Assembly: GCA_017418765.1 (NCBI GenBank)
Contig: JAFOMV010000242.1
Coordinates: forward strand, 1-22,779
Length of the DNA stretch: 22,779 nucleotides
Reading direction: 5' to 3'
DNA from: Ruminococcus sp.
GTDB lineage: Bacteria; Bacillota_A; Clostridia; Oscillospirales; Ruminococcaceae
The translations under genes were made by a program, and so were the position numbers. The number at the start of each line of letters is the position of its first letter. Position 1 is the stretch's first letter. The notes under the pieces were generated by a model. The model saw nothing but the letters and a program-made list of their open reading frames with translations. It did not search any database and was not told the DNA's origin. Below are positions 8,247 through 15,546 of the stretch, one piece after another.

Positions 8247-9320
8247 TCAGAAAAGAATATCCTTGAAACAGAGCATAGGCTCATGCTTATCAAAATCCCA
8301 GCTGTGATAGGAATCGCCGTGACAGAAATTCTTCTGATCGCACTTTGAACATTTCTCGTTCTCATCGCTGAGATCCTTGCGGAATATCTGGAATTTATTC
8401 TTCCAGACATCGCTGAAGCGGTCTTTGAGTATATTTCCCTGAACGAACTCAGGTCTGCGCTCTATGTCAAGACAGGCAATAATATCACCGTTAGCACATA
8501 TACTTGCTGTGTAGATGCCTGCTGTACACAGATAATACCAGTCTCTTACCTCACGCTCATATTCAAGTCCGAGGTAGTGGCTGCATCCGTAACAGACAGG
8601 TTCGCCTTCCATTCTCTTTCTGCGTATGAACTCAAACATATAGCGGTAATCGTCAGGTGTAAGAATAAGATCAGGGTGATCTTTTGCACGGCCCATAGGC
8701 TCCATATTGATAACTCGCCATGAGTCTATGTCCATCTCATTGAATATTTTGAACAGTTCATCCAGCTGTCCGATATTCTTATGAGTAACAACGGTTGTTA
8801 CCTGAACGCTTTTGAATCCGCCGACACGCAAAAGGCTCTCAATTCCGCTGATAGCTTTCTTATATCCGCCAGGAGTACGGCGGAAAGCATCGTGATAGTC
8901 TTCAAGGCCGTCTATGCTTACGGATATAGTGCTCATGCCTGTCTTTTTAAGGTCACGGGCAACTTCATCGTTTATAAGCGTTGCATTGCTTGTCATGCCC
9001 CAGCGGAAACCAAGATCATGAGCAATTCCCATGATATCAAAGAATTCCTTTCTGAGAAGCGGTTCTCCTCCTGTTATGCAGAGCATTTTACCGTCAGTGG
9101 TCATATCCTCTTTTACTTCTGTAAGAAGCCTGCGGTAATCTTCAACTGTAAGCTCCTCGGACTTTACATCACCGCACCAGCTTCCGCAATGGAGACAATG
9201 CTCATTGCAGCGAAGTGTGAGTTCAAGAAAAAGATTCCTGAGCTGCGGCTCTTTGAAAAGAGAGTAGCGGTAATCCTCAAGTTGTCTGAGGTGCTTGTTT
9301 TTCATTCTTATGTCTAACAT
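8247..9320 (-). CDS. Radical SAM/SPASM peptide maturase-type enzyme
   Basis: A 357-residue cytoplasmic enzyme. The radical SAM cluster motif CxxxCxxC is Cys38, Cys42 and Cys45. GGEP is at residues 84-87 and SVSIDG at about 133-138. The C-terminal third is a cysteine-rich SPASM-type region (Cys265, 275, 283, 324, 327, 333, 351), expected to hold auxiliary iron-sulfur clusters as in sactipeptide, cyclophane and quinohemoprotein maturases. No separate N-terminal PqqD-like recognition domain is evident. The start at 9320 follows AAGGAG, which is itself the last two sense codons (Lys-Glu) of the upstream dockerin/YGPxP gene; the two are therefore translationally linked. The inference is that it modifies that protein. 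I recall a named FibroRumin radical SAM family in this group of organisms, but cannot confirm membership. Confidence 0.88.
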   Translation of the reverse strand: MLDIRMKNKHLRQLEDYRYSLFKEPQLRNLFLELTLRCNEHCLHCGSWCGDVKSEELTVEDYRRLLTEVKEDMTTDGKMLCITGGEPLLRKEFFDIMGIAHDLGFRWGMTSNATLINDEVARDLKKTGMSTISVSIDGLEDYHDAFRRTPGGYKKAISGIESLLRVGGFKSVQVTTVVTHKNIGQLDELFKIFNEMDIDSWRVINMEPMGRAKDHPDLILTPDDYRYMFEFIRRKRMEGEPVCYGCSHYLGLEYEREVRDWYYLCTAGIYTASICANGDIIACLDIERRPEFVQGNILKDRFSDVWKNKFQIFRKDLSDENEKCSKCDQKNFCHGDSYHSWDFDKHEPMLCFKDILF

Positions 9321-9322
9321 TT

Positions 9323-10201
9323 TTACTCCTTCGGCTGTAAGGTTTCAGGATCAAGACCAAAATACTCAGGCGGGCCGTACATGACCTGTACAGGCATTTT
9401 TGATGGATCTAAGGTAGTGATCGGTTCTTCGATATCGGGTATGACTGTAGTAGTGGTAGTCTGATTTTTATCCTCATCTTCGGGAGAGGTAGTCTCAGTA
9501 CGGTTTGAAAGTTCCTCTGTTTCCTGAGAGTCATTGTAATCGGGTTCGGGGCCGTATGTTGGCTGTGGGTATCCGTAGTTCAGATCCTTGTCTCTGCCGA
9601 GAATGAAATTCTGGAGGGCAACAAGATCACTCACAGCAAACTCTCCGTCACGGTTCACATCAAGCACATGTTTCATCCACTCAGGAGTGTCCTCATTCAG
9701 AAGATGCTTTCTGAACAGGATCATATCAAAAACATCGATAATCTGATCGCCGTTGATATCACCCGGCTGATAGAAAATCTGCGGAGGGCCATATACAGGT
9801 GCAGGCATTGTTGTATTAGTAACATTGATAATATCCTCTACATCAGATACTGCTGTTGTATTGGTCGTTTCATAGTAATAAGCAGGAGGCGGACCATAAA
9901 GAGTAACTGGCACTGTAGTAGTAGTTGATGTTGATGTAAGCCATACATAAGTTGTCTGTATATTCTGTACATCTAAAACAGTTGAGGTAACTATAGGGTC
10001 ATAGACTAAATTTTCATCGTCGTAACTTGGCGCAGGGCCGTAGACATCCTGCACCTCCTCTGTTGATGGGTCATATCCCATTCGGTCAGGAGCCGCATTT
10101 ACGTCACTTAGGGTGCCTGCACTGACATTACCTGCCGCAGACATATTCAGCGAAGCAGCAAAAGCCGCAGCTGTAAGAAGGGTATGTATTGTTTTCTTCA
10201 T
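9323..10201 (-). CDS. Secreted dockerin protein with five YGPxP motifs, probable maturase substrate
   Basis: A 292-residue exported protein. Residues 1-28 form a signal peptide. Five YGP motifs stand at Tyr54 (YGPAPSY), Tyr102 (YGPPPAYYY), Tyr137 (YGPPQIFY), Tyr216 (YGPEPDY) and Tyr275 (YGPPEYF), each YGP followed four or five residues later by an aromatic residue. Low-complexity Thr/Ser and acidic linkers separate them. A type I dockerin lies in the middle (about 146-203; GDINGDQIID and LDVNRDGEFA), not at the C-terminus as is usual. No catalytic domain is seen. Its last codons supply the ribosome-binding site of the radical SAM gene two bases downstream. The inferred role is a multi-core precursor whose aromatic/Pro motifs are modified before export and anchored to a cellulosome. 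It could instead be a plain structural spacer protein. Confidence 0.82.
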   Translation of the reverse strand: MKKTIHTLLTAAAFAASLNMSAAGNVSAGTLSDVNAAPDRMGYDPSTEEVQDVYGPAPSYDDENLVYDPIVTSTVLDVQNIQTTYVWLTSTSTTTTVPVTLYGPPPAYYYETTNTTAVSDVEDIINVTNTTMPAPVYGPPQIFYQPGDINGDQIIDVFDMILFRKHLLNEDTPEWMKHVLDVNRDGEFAVSDLVALQNFILGRDKDLNYGYPQPTYGPEPDYNDSQETEELSNRTETTSPEDEDKNQTTTTTVIPDIEEPITTLDPSKMPVQVMYGPPEYFGLDPETLQPKE

Positions 10202-10270
10202 AAGTAACTCCTTTCTGTCAGAAAATCATCATCGTATGTGCATAGAGCACACGACTTCCTATACATAGTT

Positions 10271-10299
10271 ATTATACTATACCATATTGCATAAGTCAA
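10271..10299 (-). promoter_or_regulatory. Promoter of the dockerin/YGPxP and radical SAM pair
   Basis: On the minus strand: TTGACT (10299-10294), a 17-base spacer and TATAAT (10276-10271), about 70 bases before the start at 10201. No promoter is seen between the two genes, so they form one unit. The 10300-10397 stretch between this and the divergent promoter holds runs of T spaced roughly a helical turn apart and no gene. Confidence 0.85.
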
Positions 10300-10397
10300 T
10301 ATTTTGCAGCTATTTTCTCTCTTTAAGACAACATATCTGCTTTTTTTTGTGTAATTTGCAGACGCAAACAGCTTTTTTCGCTTTTTTTCAAAATATC

Positions 10398-10426
10398 TTG
10401 ACGAACTTATTATGAAATGATATAAT
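10398..10426 (+). promoter_or_regulatory. Promoter of the AIM24-family gene
   Basis: TTGACG (10398-10403), a 17-base spacer and TATAAT (10421-10426), preceded by T6 and T7 tracts that could act as an UP element or bend the DNA. Confidence 0.82.
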
Positions 10427-10478
10427 ATTCATACATTGGTGTATCTACCAAAGATATGCATAGAGGAGGAAAAATATT

Positions 10479-11156
10479 ATGCAATACAGAATAATCGGTC
10501 AAACAGTTCCCGCAGTTGAATGTATACTGAATAAAGGCGAATCAATGTACACACAGTCAGGCGGAATGATATGGCAGTCACAGGGCATTTCAATGTCCAC
10601 CAACGCAAGAGGCGGCGTTGCAAGAAGTCTTGGAAGAATATTCACAGGCGAATCTGTATTCATGGCAAACTACACCGCAGATATGCAGGATGCCCTTGTT
10701 GCATTCGGTTCAACAGTACCGGGCTCTGTCGTACCTGTTGATATCTCACGTGGAGAGCTCATCTGCCAGAAGGGTGCTTTTCTTTGTGCAGAGCAGACTG
10801 TAGACCTTAAAGCTACATTCACAAAGCGCTTTTCAGCAGGTCTGTTCGGCGGCGAAGGCTTCATACTCCAGCGTCTTTTCGGACGTGGAATGGCTTTCCT
10901 TGAGATCGACGGCGATATGATCGAAAGAGAGCTTGCTCCAGGTGAGGTACTGAAAGTCGATACAGGCAACGTTGTAGCTTTCGAGCCGACTGTCAACTAT
11001 GAAATAGAAACTGTCAAGGGTCTCGGAAATATCATCTTCGGCGGCGAAGGACTTTTCATAACAAAGCTTACCGGCCCCGGCAAGATAATACTCCAGACTC
11101 AGAACTTCAACGATTTTGCCTCAAAAATAATCGCCAGGATCCCAAGCAAGGGATAA
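10479..11156 (+). CDS. AIM24 / TIGR00266 family protein
   Basis: A 225-residue protein of the widespread AIM24 (TIGR00266) family, named after a yeast mitochondrial protein and still without an assigned biochemical role in bacteria. The glycine-rich beta pattern is typical: early MIWQSQGISMST, then FTGESVFMANYTA, GLFGGEGFILQRLFGRGMAFLE, and near the end GLGNIIFGGEGLFITKLTGPGKIILQTQ. No signal peptide or membrane segment is present, and the length (about 220-260) is normal. The start follows AGAGGAGG. A 48-residue membrane peptide begins four bases after its stop and is probably cotranscribed. Confidence 0.88.
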   Translation: MQYRIIGQTVPAVECILNKGESMYTQSGGMIWQSQGISMSTNARGGVARSLGRIFTGESVFMANYTADMQDALVAFGSTVPGSVVPVDISRGELICQKGAFLCAEQTVDLKATFTKRFSAGLFGGEGFILQRLFGRGMAFLEIDGDMIERELAPGEVLKVDTGNVVAFEPTVNYEIETVKGLGNIIFGGEGLFITKLTGPGKIILQTQNFNDFASKIIARIPSKG

Positions 11157-11160
11157 TGAT

Positions 11161-11307
11161 ATGTTAAAGAAACTCTTTGTTACTTTAGCAGCAGCGGCCA
11201 TATACCTGTTTGTGAGCATATTCACAGGATGGTGGGCTGTAACATGGATAATATGGGTATTCTATTTCGTTTACATAGTATACCTTGTCTATCAGGATCA
11301 TCAATAA
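11161..11307 (+). CDS. 48-residue two-helix membrane peptide
   Basis: A short frame starts four bases after the AIM24-family stop and lies before a hairpin terminator. After MLKK it has a hydrophobic segment (about residues 5-22), a TGWW turn, and a second very aromatic segment (about 26-44), ending QDHQ. The ribosome-binding site is modest (AAGGGA, partly inside the upstream gene), so translation may be coupled. The aromatic, clean hydrophobic pattern and position support a real gene. No family is recognised. Confidence 0.6.
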   Translation: MLKKLFVTLAAAAIYLFVSIFTGWWAVTWIIWVFYFVYIVYLVYQDHQ

Positions 11308-11318
11308 TAAAGCTTCAG

Positions 11319-11360
11319 GCACCGCACAGGATCGTAAAACATTCATTGTGCGGTGCTTTC
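11319..11360 (+). terminator. Hairpin terminator after the AIM24-family unit
   Basis: GCACCGCACA (11319-11328) and TGTGCGGTGC (11347-11356) form a perfect 10-bp stem with an 18-base loop, followed by TTTC, a short T run. It lies 12 bases after the small membrane gene. Confidence 0.6.
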
Positions 11361-11491
11361 ATTATGGGAAACATATGCAAATAAATTCTTAAATAACACT
11401 TTCCGCTTTACATCTTAGCCAAAACATAGCACGATATGCAGCAATTCTTTATGCTTTAGGAAGAAAAAATGTACAGATATACAAGTATATT

Positions 11492-11520
11492 TTGCAAATA
11501 TTCCCTTAATATGGTATAAT
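11492..11520 (+). promoter_or_regulatory. Promoter of the GH95-GH26-HAD operon
   Basis: TTGCAA (11492-11497), a 17-base spacer and TATAAT (11515-11520), leaving a leader of about 88 bases to the GH95 start. The stretch 11361-11491 before it shows nothing recognisable. Confidence 0.82.
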
Positions 11521-11551
11521 GAATTATATAGCTTTACCCTCATCAATAATA

Positions 11552-11595
11552 GGCAGCAGCGCAAAGCTGTCAGGTGGACTTTGTGCGGTGCTGCC
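11552..11595 (+). promoter_or_regulatory. Leader hairpin before the GH95 gene
   Basis: GGCAGCA (11552-11558) pairs with TGCTGCC (11589-11595). After a G-G mismatch, CGC (11560-11562) pairs with GCG (11585-11587), and AAAG with CTTT closes a 12-base loop. It has no T tract and ends eight bases before the AGGAG ribosome-binding site. It could affect mRNA stability or initiation; the 13 bases of its right arm are repeated, inverted, in the purA leader. Confidence 0.5.
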
Positions 11596-11615
11596 AATAA
11601 TTACAGGAGATATTT

Positions 11616-13934
11616 ATGTGCAGAGAAACATTACTCAGATATAACGATCCGGCAGATAATTTCAATGAAGCCCTCCCCCTCGGCAACGGCAGGATCGGCG
11701 CTATGATATACGGCGACGCTGCTCTTGAAAGGATACCTCTCAACGAAGATTCCGTATGGTCTGGAGGTCTGCGCCACAGAATAAACCCCGATTCGGCAGA
11801 AGGTCTCAGTGAAGTTCGTGATCTCATAAAAAAAGGTTCTATCCCCGAAGCAGAGCATACAGCCTTTGAGAAGCTCCAGGGCGTTACACCGAATATGCGC
11901 CGCTATATGCCGCTGTGCGATATGCACATAGACCTTGAAATAAGCGGCAAAGCAAGAAATTACTCACGCAAACTGAATATAGGCAATGCAGTTGCAGAAG
12001 TAACCTTCACCGTAAACGATATCCTCTACCGCAAGGAATACTTTATATCGGCTCCCGACGAGATAATGGCTGTACGTGTATCCTGTGCTGAAAGAGGTAT
12101 GATAAGCCTTTCTGCTTATCTTGACAGCAGAGAGGATCACTATGATGACAACCGCCCCTGCGAAAAGAATATGCTCCTGTTTACAGGCGGCTCAGGCAGC
12201 AGCAACGGTATATTTTTTGCTGCGGCACTCGGTGCTAAGGCAAAAGGCGGAAGCATACGGACCCTCGGCGGAAGGATAGCCGTTGAAAAGGCTGACGAGG
12301 TGATACTCATTTTTTCTGCACGCACAAGCTTCTATGGCAGCAATTATAAGGGATCTGCTGTTACCGACGCTGAACTTGCACTGAAAAGCGAATATGACGA
12401 ACTGAAACTTCACCACGTCAACGACTATAAAGATATGTTTGACCGTGTGGACTTTTCACTCTGTGACAACACCGAGGAGAATCTGAAAAAACTTGACACA
12501 GCCGAAAGGATAAAGCGTCTCAAGGGCGATGAACTGGATAACAAGGACTGCGAAAGACTTATCCACGATAACAAGCTTATCGAGCTTTACTTCAATTTCG
12601 GCCGCTACCTCATGATATCCGCAAGCCGCCCCGGTACTCAGCCCATGAATCTGCAAGGCATATGGAACGAGGAAATGAACGCTCCCTGGGGAAGCCGCTA
12701 TGCTGTGAATATCAACACTGAAATGAATTACTGGCCTGCCGAGAGCTGCAACCTTTCCGAGTGCCATCTGCCACTTTTTGACCTGCTGGAAAGAGTATGC
12801 GAAAACGGACGCATCACCGCTAAGGAAATGTACGGCGTGAACAAAGGCTTCGTATGCCACCACAACACCGATATATGGGGGGATACTGCCCCTCAGGATA
12901 TGTGGGTGCCCGGTACTCTGTGGCCTACAGGCGGCGCATGGCTGGCTCTGCATATTTTCGAGCATTATGAGTATACTCTTGATAAGGAGTTTCTCGCTGA
13001 CAAGTACCATATACTGAAACAGGCGGCAGAGTTCTTCACGGAATTCCTCATTGAGGACGAAAGCGGTATGCTGGTGACCTGCCCATCGGTATCGCCCGAG
13101 AATACCTATAAGCTTCCCGACGGCACAAAGGGATGCCTGTGCATGGGGCCTTCCATGGACTCACAGATAATAACCGTACTCTTTACCGACGTTATCAGGG
13201 CGGCTGAGATACTGGATAAGGATAAGACCTTTGCCGCTAAGCTGAAACGTATGCTGAAAAAGATCCCTCAGCCGGAAATCGGAAAATACGGACAGATAAA
13301 GGAATGGCTGGTCGACTACGATGAAGTGGAGATAGGCCACAGACATATCTCACAGCTTTTCGCCCTACATCCCGCAGACCTTATAACTCCCAGCAAGACC
13401 CCGAAACTTGCTGATGCTGCCCGTGCCACACTGGTAAGAAGGCTTATACACGGCGGCGGTCATACAGGCTGGAGCTGTGCATGGATAACCAATATGTGGG
13501 CAAGGCTTTATGACAGCCGCATGGTCTATGAGAATCTGAAAAAACTTCTCGCCCACTCTACAAGCCCCAACATGATGGACACCCATCCGCCTTTCCAGAT
13601 AGACGGCAACTTCGGCGGTATATCAGCTATAGCCGAATCCCTGCTGCAAAGCGTGTCAGGCGAGATAGTGCTTCTGCCTGCCCTCCCTGTTGAATGGGAA
13701 ACAGGTCATATCTACGGTTTACGTGCAAAGGGCGGCTTCGGAGTGGATATCGAATGGAAAAACAGCAGGCTCTCATCTGCGGTGATAACCTCTGACTTCG
13801 GCGGAGAATGCAGACTGCGTGCCAACTGCGTCGTAAGCGTGGTATGCAAGGGAGAATCTGTCAGCTCAAGGATCGAGGAAGGAGCTGTTATTTTCGACAC
13901 CGTCCCCGGCGCTGTGTACACAATAAAGTGCTGA
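11616..13934 (+). CDS. GH95 alpha-L-fucosidase (or alpha-L-galactosidase), cytoplasmic
   Basis: A 772-residue inverting glycoside hydrolase of family GH95, full length. The N-terminus has the family pattern EALPLGNGRIGAMIYG and IPLNEDSVWSGG. The (alpha/alpha)6 region has NLQGIWNEE, NINTEMNYWPAE, HHNTDIWGD and TLWPTGGAW. By comparison with Bifidobacterium AfcA (Asn421, Asn423, Glu566, Asp766), the catalytic residues are Asn365 and Asn367, Glu495 in SPENTY, and Asp663 in QIDGNFG. There is no signal peptide, so it should act on imported oligosaccharides, for example fucosylated xyloglucan or pectin side chains. The ATG follows ACAGGAG. It leads a three-gene operon; the GH26 gene starts 21 bases later. 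Fucose and galactose specificity cannot be separated by eye. Confidence 0.92.
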   Translation: MCRETLLRYNDPADNFNEALPLGNGRIGAMIYGDAALERIPLNEDSVWSGGLRHRINPDSAEGLSEVRDLIKKGSIPEAEHTAFEKLQGVTPNMRRYMPLCDMHIDLEISGKARNYSRKLNIGNAVAEVTFTVNDILYRKEYFISAPDEIMAVRVSCAERGMISLSAYLDSREDHYDDNRPCEKNMLLFTGGSGSSNGIFFAAALGAKAKGGSIRTLGGRIAVEKADEVILIFSARTSFYGSNYKGSAVTDAELALKSEYDELKLHHVNDYKDMFDRVDFSLCDNTEENLKKLDTAERIKRLKGDELDNKDCERLIHDNKLIELYFNFGRYLMISASRPGTQPMNLQGIWNEEMNAPWGSRYAVNINTEMNYWPAESCNLSECHLPLFDLLERVCENGRITAKEMYGVNKGFVCHHNTDIWGDTAPQDMWVPGTLWPTGGAWLALHIFEHYEYTLDKEFLADKYHILKQAAEFFTEFLIEDESGMLVTCPSVSPENTYKLPDGTKGCLCMGPSMDSQIITVLFTDVIRAAEILDKDKTFAAKLKRMLKKIPQPEIGKYGQIKEWLVDYDEVEIGHRHISQLFALHPADLITPSKTPKLADAARATLVRRLIHGGGHTGWSCAWITNMWARLYDSRMVYENLKKLLAHSTSPNMMDTHPPFQIDGNFGGISAIAESLLQSVSGEIVLLPALPVEWETGHIYGLRAKGGFGVDIEWKNSRLSSAVITSDFGGECRLRANCVVSVVCKGESVSSRIEEGAVIFDTVPGAVYTIKC

Positions 13935-13955
13935 GTATAACAAGGGGGAACAAAA

Positions 13956-15527
13956 ATGAAATTACAGAAACAACTCTCCGCTGCTATTGCGGTGCTGTCG
14001 GCATTATCCATGACAGCCTGCAATAAGGTCAAAAACACGGAGGATAAACCATCTTCAGAAATATCAACAACCGCCGCTGATACCGTATCTGCGGATACTG
14101 CAACTACTACCGAACCTATGACGACTTTCACTCAGGCCGCAGTGACAACTCCCAAAATAAAAAAGCAGGACTTCTATTCCCTTTATGAAGCCGAGGATGC
14201 CAAACTCAGCAGTGACCTGAAAATATCGTTTGAAAGGGACGATTACAGCGGCGACGGATACGTCAGAGACTTCACGGACAAAAGCTCCATAATTTTTGAT
14301 GTAAAGGCATCTTCTGACCAGCACTACGACCTTTCATTCAGCATAGCCTCTGATTCTGTAACAGACTGCCATCTCACCCTTGACGGTAATGTTATCAGCA
14401 CCTTCCGCACTCAGGAAGGCGGAGGATTCACATATATCACCGTCGGCGGAGTGTACATGAAAAAAGGCACTTCAAAGCTTGAACTCACTGTCTCAGGCGG
14501 CACTATAGACATCGACTATCTGAAAATCACCGACAGTGAAGTCCATTCAAAGGCAAACACTAAGACAAGCGCCGAGACCTCCGTTAAGAAGTCCGCTTCG
14601 TCTGCAAAAGAGCTGAAAAAGTTCCTTTCCGATAACTACGGCAAGTACATCATAACAGGTCAGTATGTCTCCGACAGCACCGACAAGGAGATAGACCTTG
14701 TATACAGGACTACAGGCAAACTGCCTGTGATACGCTTTTCCGATATGGATATTTCCGAAGGTACTGACGATATCGGCGCAATAAAGGCGTGGCACGAAAA
14801 AGGCGGTATCTCCTGCGTAAGCTGGTACTGGAGCGCTCCCTCAAAGAAAAGCGGAGTACGCACAGAGGATACCGACTTCTCGCTGGAAAAGGCAGTTACC
14901 GCTGAGGACATTGCATCTCTTTCTCAGGATAAGATAAAGTCCAGAGTAAAGAAGAAAAAGATATCCGAGGAATGTCGTCTTCTCATTGAAGATATCGACG
15001 CTATGGCAGAGAAGCTGAAAGGTCTGGGGGATACTCCCGTAATGTTCAGACCGCTCCCCGAAGGCTGCGGCGACTGGTACTGGTGGGGCGCTGACGGTGC
15101 AGATGCCTACAAGTGGCTGTGGGACCTCATTTACAAGCGCATGACCGAATACCACAAGCTTGATAATCTGCTTTGGGTATGGAATGGTCAGAACAAGGAT
15201 TCACTGGTCGATAACTTCGATATCGCTGCTGCTGACCTCTTTATCAGCGGCGGAAAGGACTACGGTGAACGTTTCAGTGAGGCATATGCCGCAATACAGA
15301 GCTATGCAGGCAAGGACAAGATAATAGGCATAACCGAATGCGGAAGTGTACCTGATACGGATACTGCTTTCCGTGACAAGGCTGTATGGTCTTTCTTCGG
15401 ACTTATGGGCGGCGAATATGTCTCCGACAGCAAAGGTGAATACTCCGAGCAGTACACCTCAAAGGATGCCCTGATAAAAGCCTACAACTCCGAGGGTACT
15501 CTTACCCTTGATGAAATAAAAGAATGA
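13956..15527 (+). CDS. GH26 beta-mannanase-like lipoprotein with N-terminal CBM35/6-like domain
   Basis: A 523-residue exported protein. The N-terminus is a signal peptide with a plausible lipobox (MTAC, Cys22), so it is probably membrane anchored. A Thr/Ser-rich linker leads to a carbohydrate-binding-type domain (about 74-193, starting YEAEDA and ending IDIDYLKI). The catalytic region (about 216-500) matches GH26: TGQYVS, VSWYWSAP, RPLPEGCGDWYWWG with the acid/base Glu369, LLWVWNGQ, and the nucleophile Glu461 in ITECG. In most characterised GH26 mannanases the acid/base is preceded by His (HE); here it is Pro, which may mean a different subfamily or specificity. RBS AAGGGGGA. It sits between GH95 and a HAD-like gene. 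Confidence 0.87.
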   Translation: MKLQKQLSAAIAVLSALSMTACNKVKNTEDKPSSEISTTAADTVSADTATTTEPMTTFTQAAVTTPKIKKQDFYSLYEAEDAKLSSDLKISFERDDYSGDGYVRDFTDKSSIIFDVKASSDQHYDLSFSIASDSVTDCHLTLDGNVISTFRTQEGGGFTYITVGGVYMKKGTSKLELTVSGGTIDIDYLKITDSEVHSKANTKTSAETSVKKSASSAKELKKFLSDNYGKYIITGQYVSDSTDKEIDLVYRTTGKLPVIRFSDMDISEGTDDIGAIKAWHEKGGISCVSWYWSAPSKKSGVRTEDTDFSLEKAVTAEDIASLSQDKIKSRVKKKKISEECRLLIEDIDAMAEKLKGLGDTPVMFRPLPEGCGDWYWWGADGADAYKWLWDLIYKRMTEYHKLDNLLWVWNGQNKDSLVDNFDIAAADLFISGGKDYGERFSEAYAAIQSYAGKDKIIGITECGSVPDTDTAFRDKAVWSFFGLMGGEYVSDSKGEYSEQYTSKDALIKAYNSEGTLTLDEIKE

Positions 15528-15546
15528 TCGGAAGTGTGGTGAATAT

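Noticed and set aside
8781..9317. 178-codon plus-strand frame
   Set aside because: It is the reverse of the radical SAM gene, whose cysteine motifs are conserved; no start signal supports it.
9400..9500. Tandem DNA repeat in the dockerin/YGPxP gene
   Set aside because: The Thr-rich and YGP segments repeat at protein level only; the DNA copies are diverged, so this is not a recent nucleotide repeat.
12456..13010. 184-codon minus-strand frame
   Set aside because: It lies wholly inside the GH95 gene, opposite conserved catalytic motifs, and has no ribosome-binding site or recognisable family.
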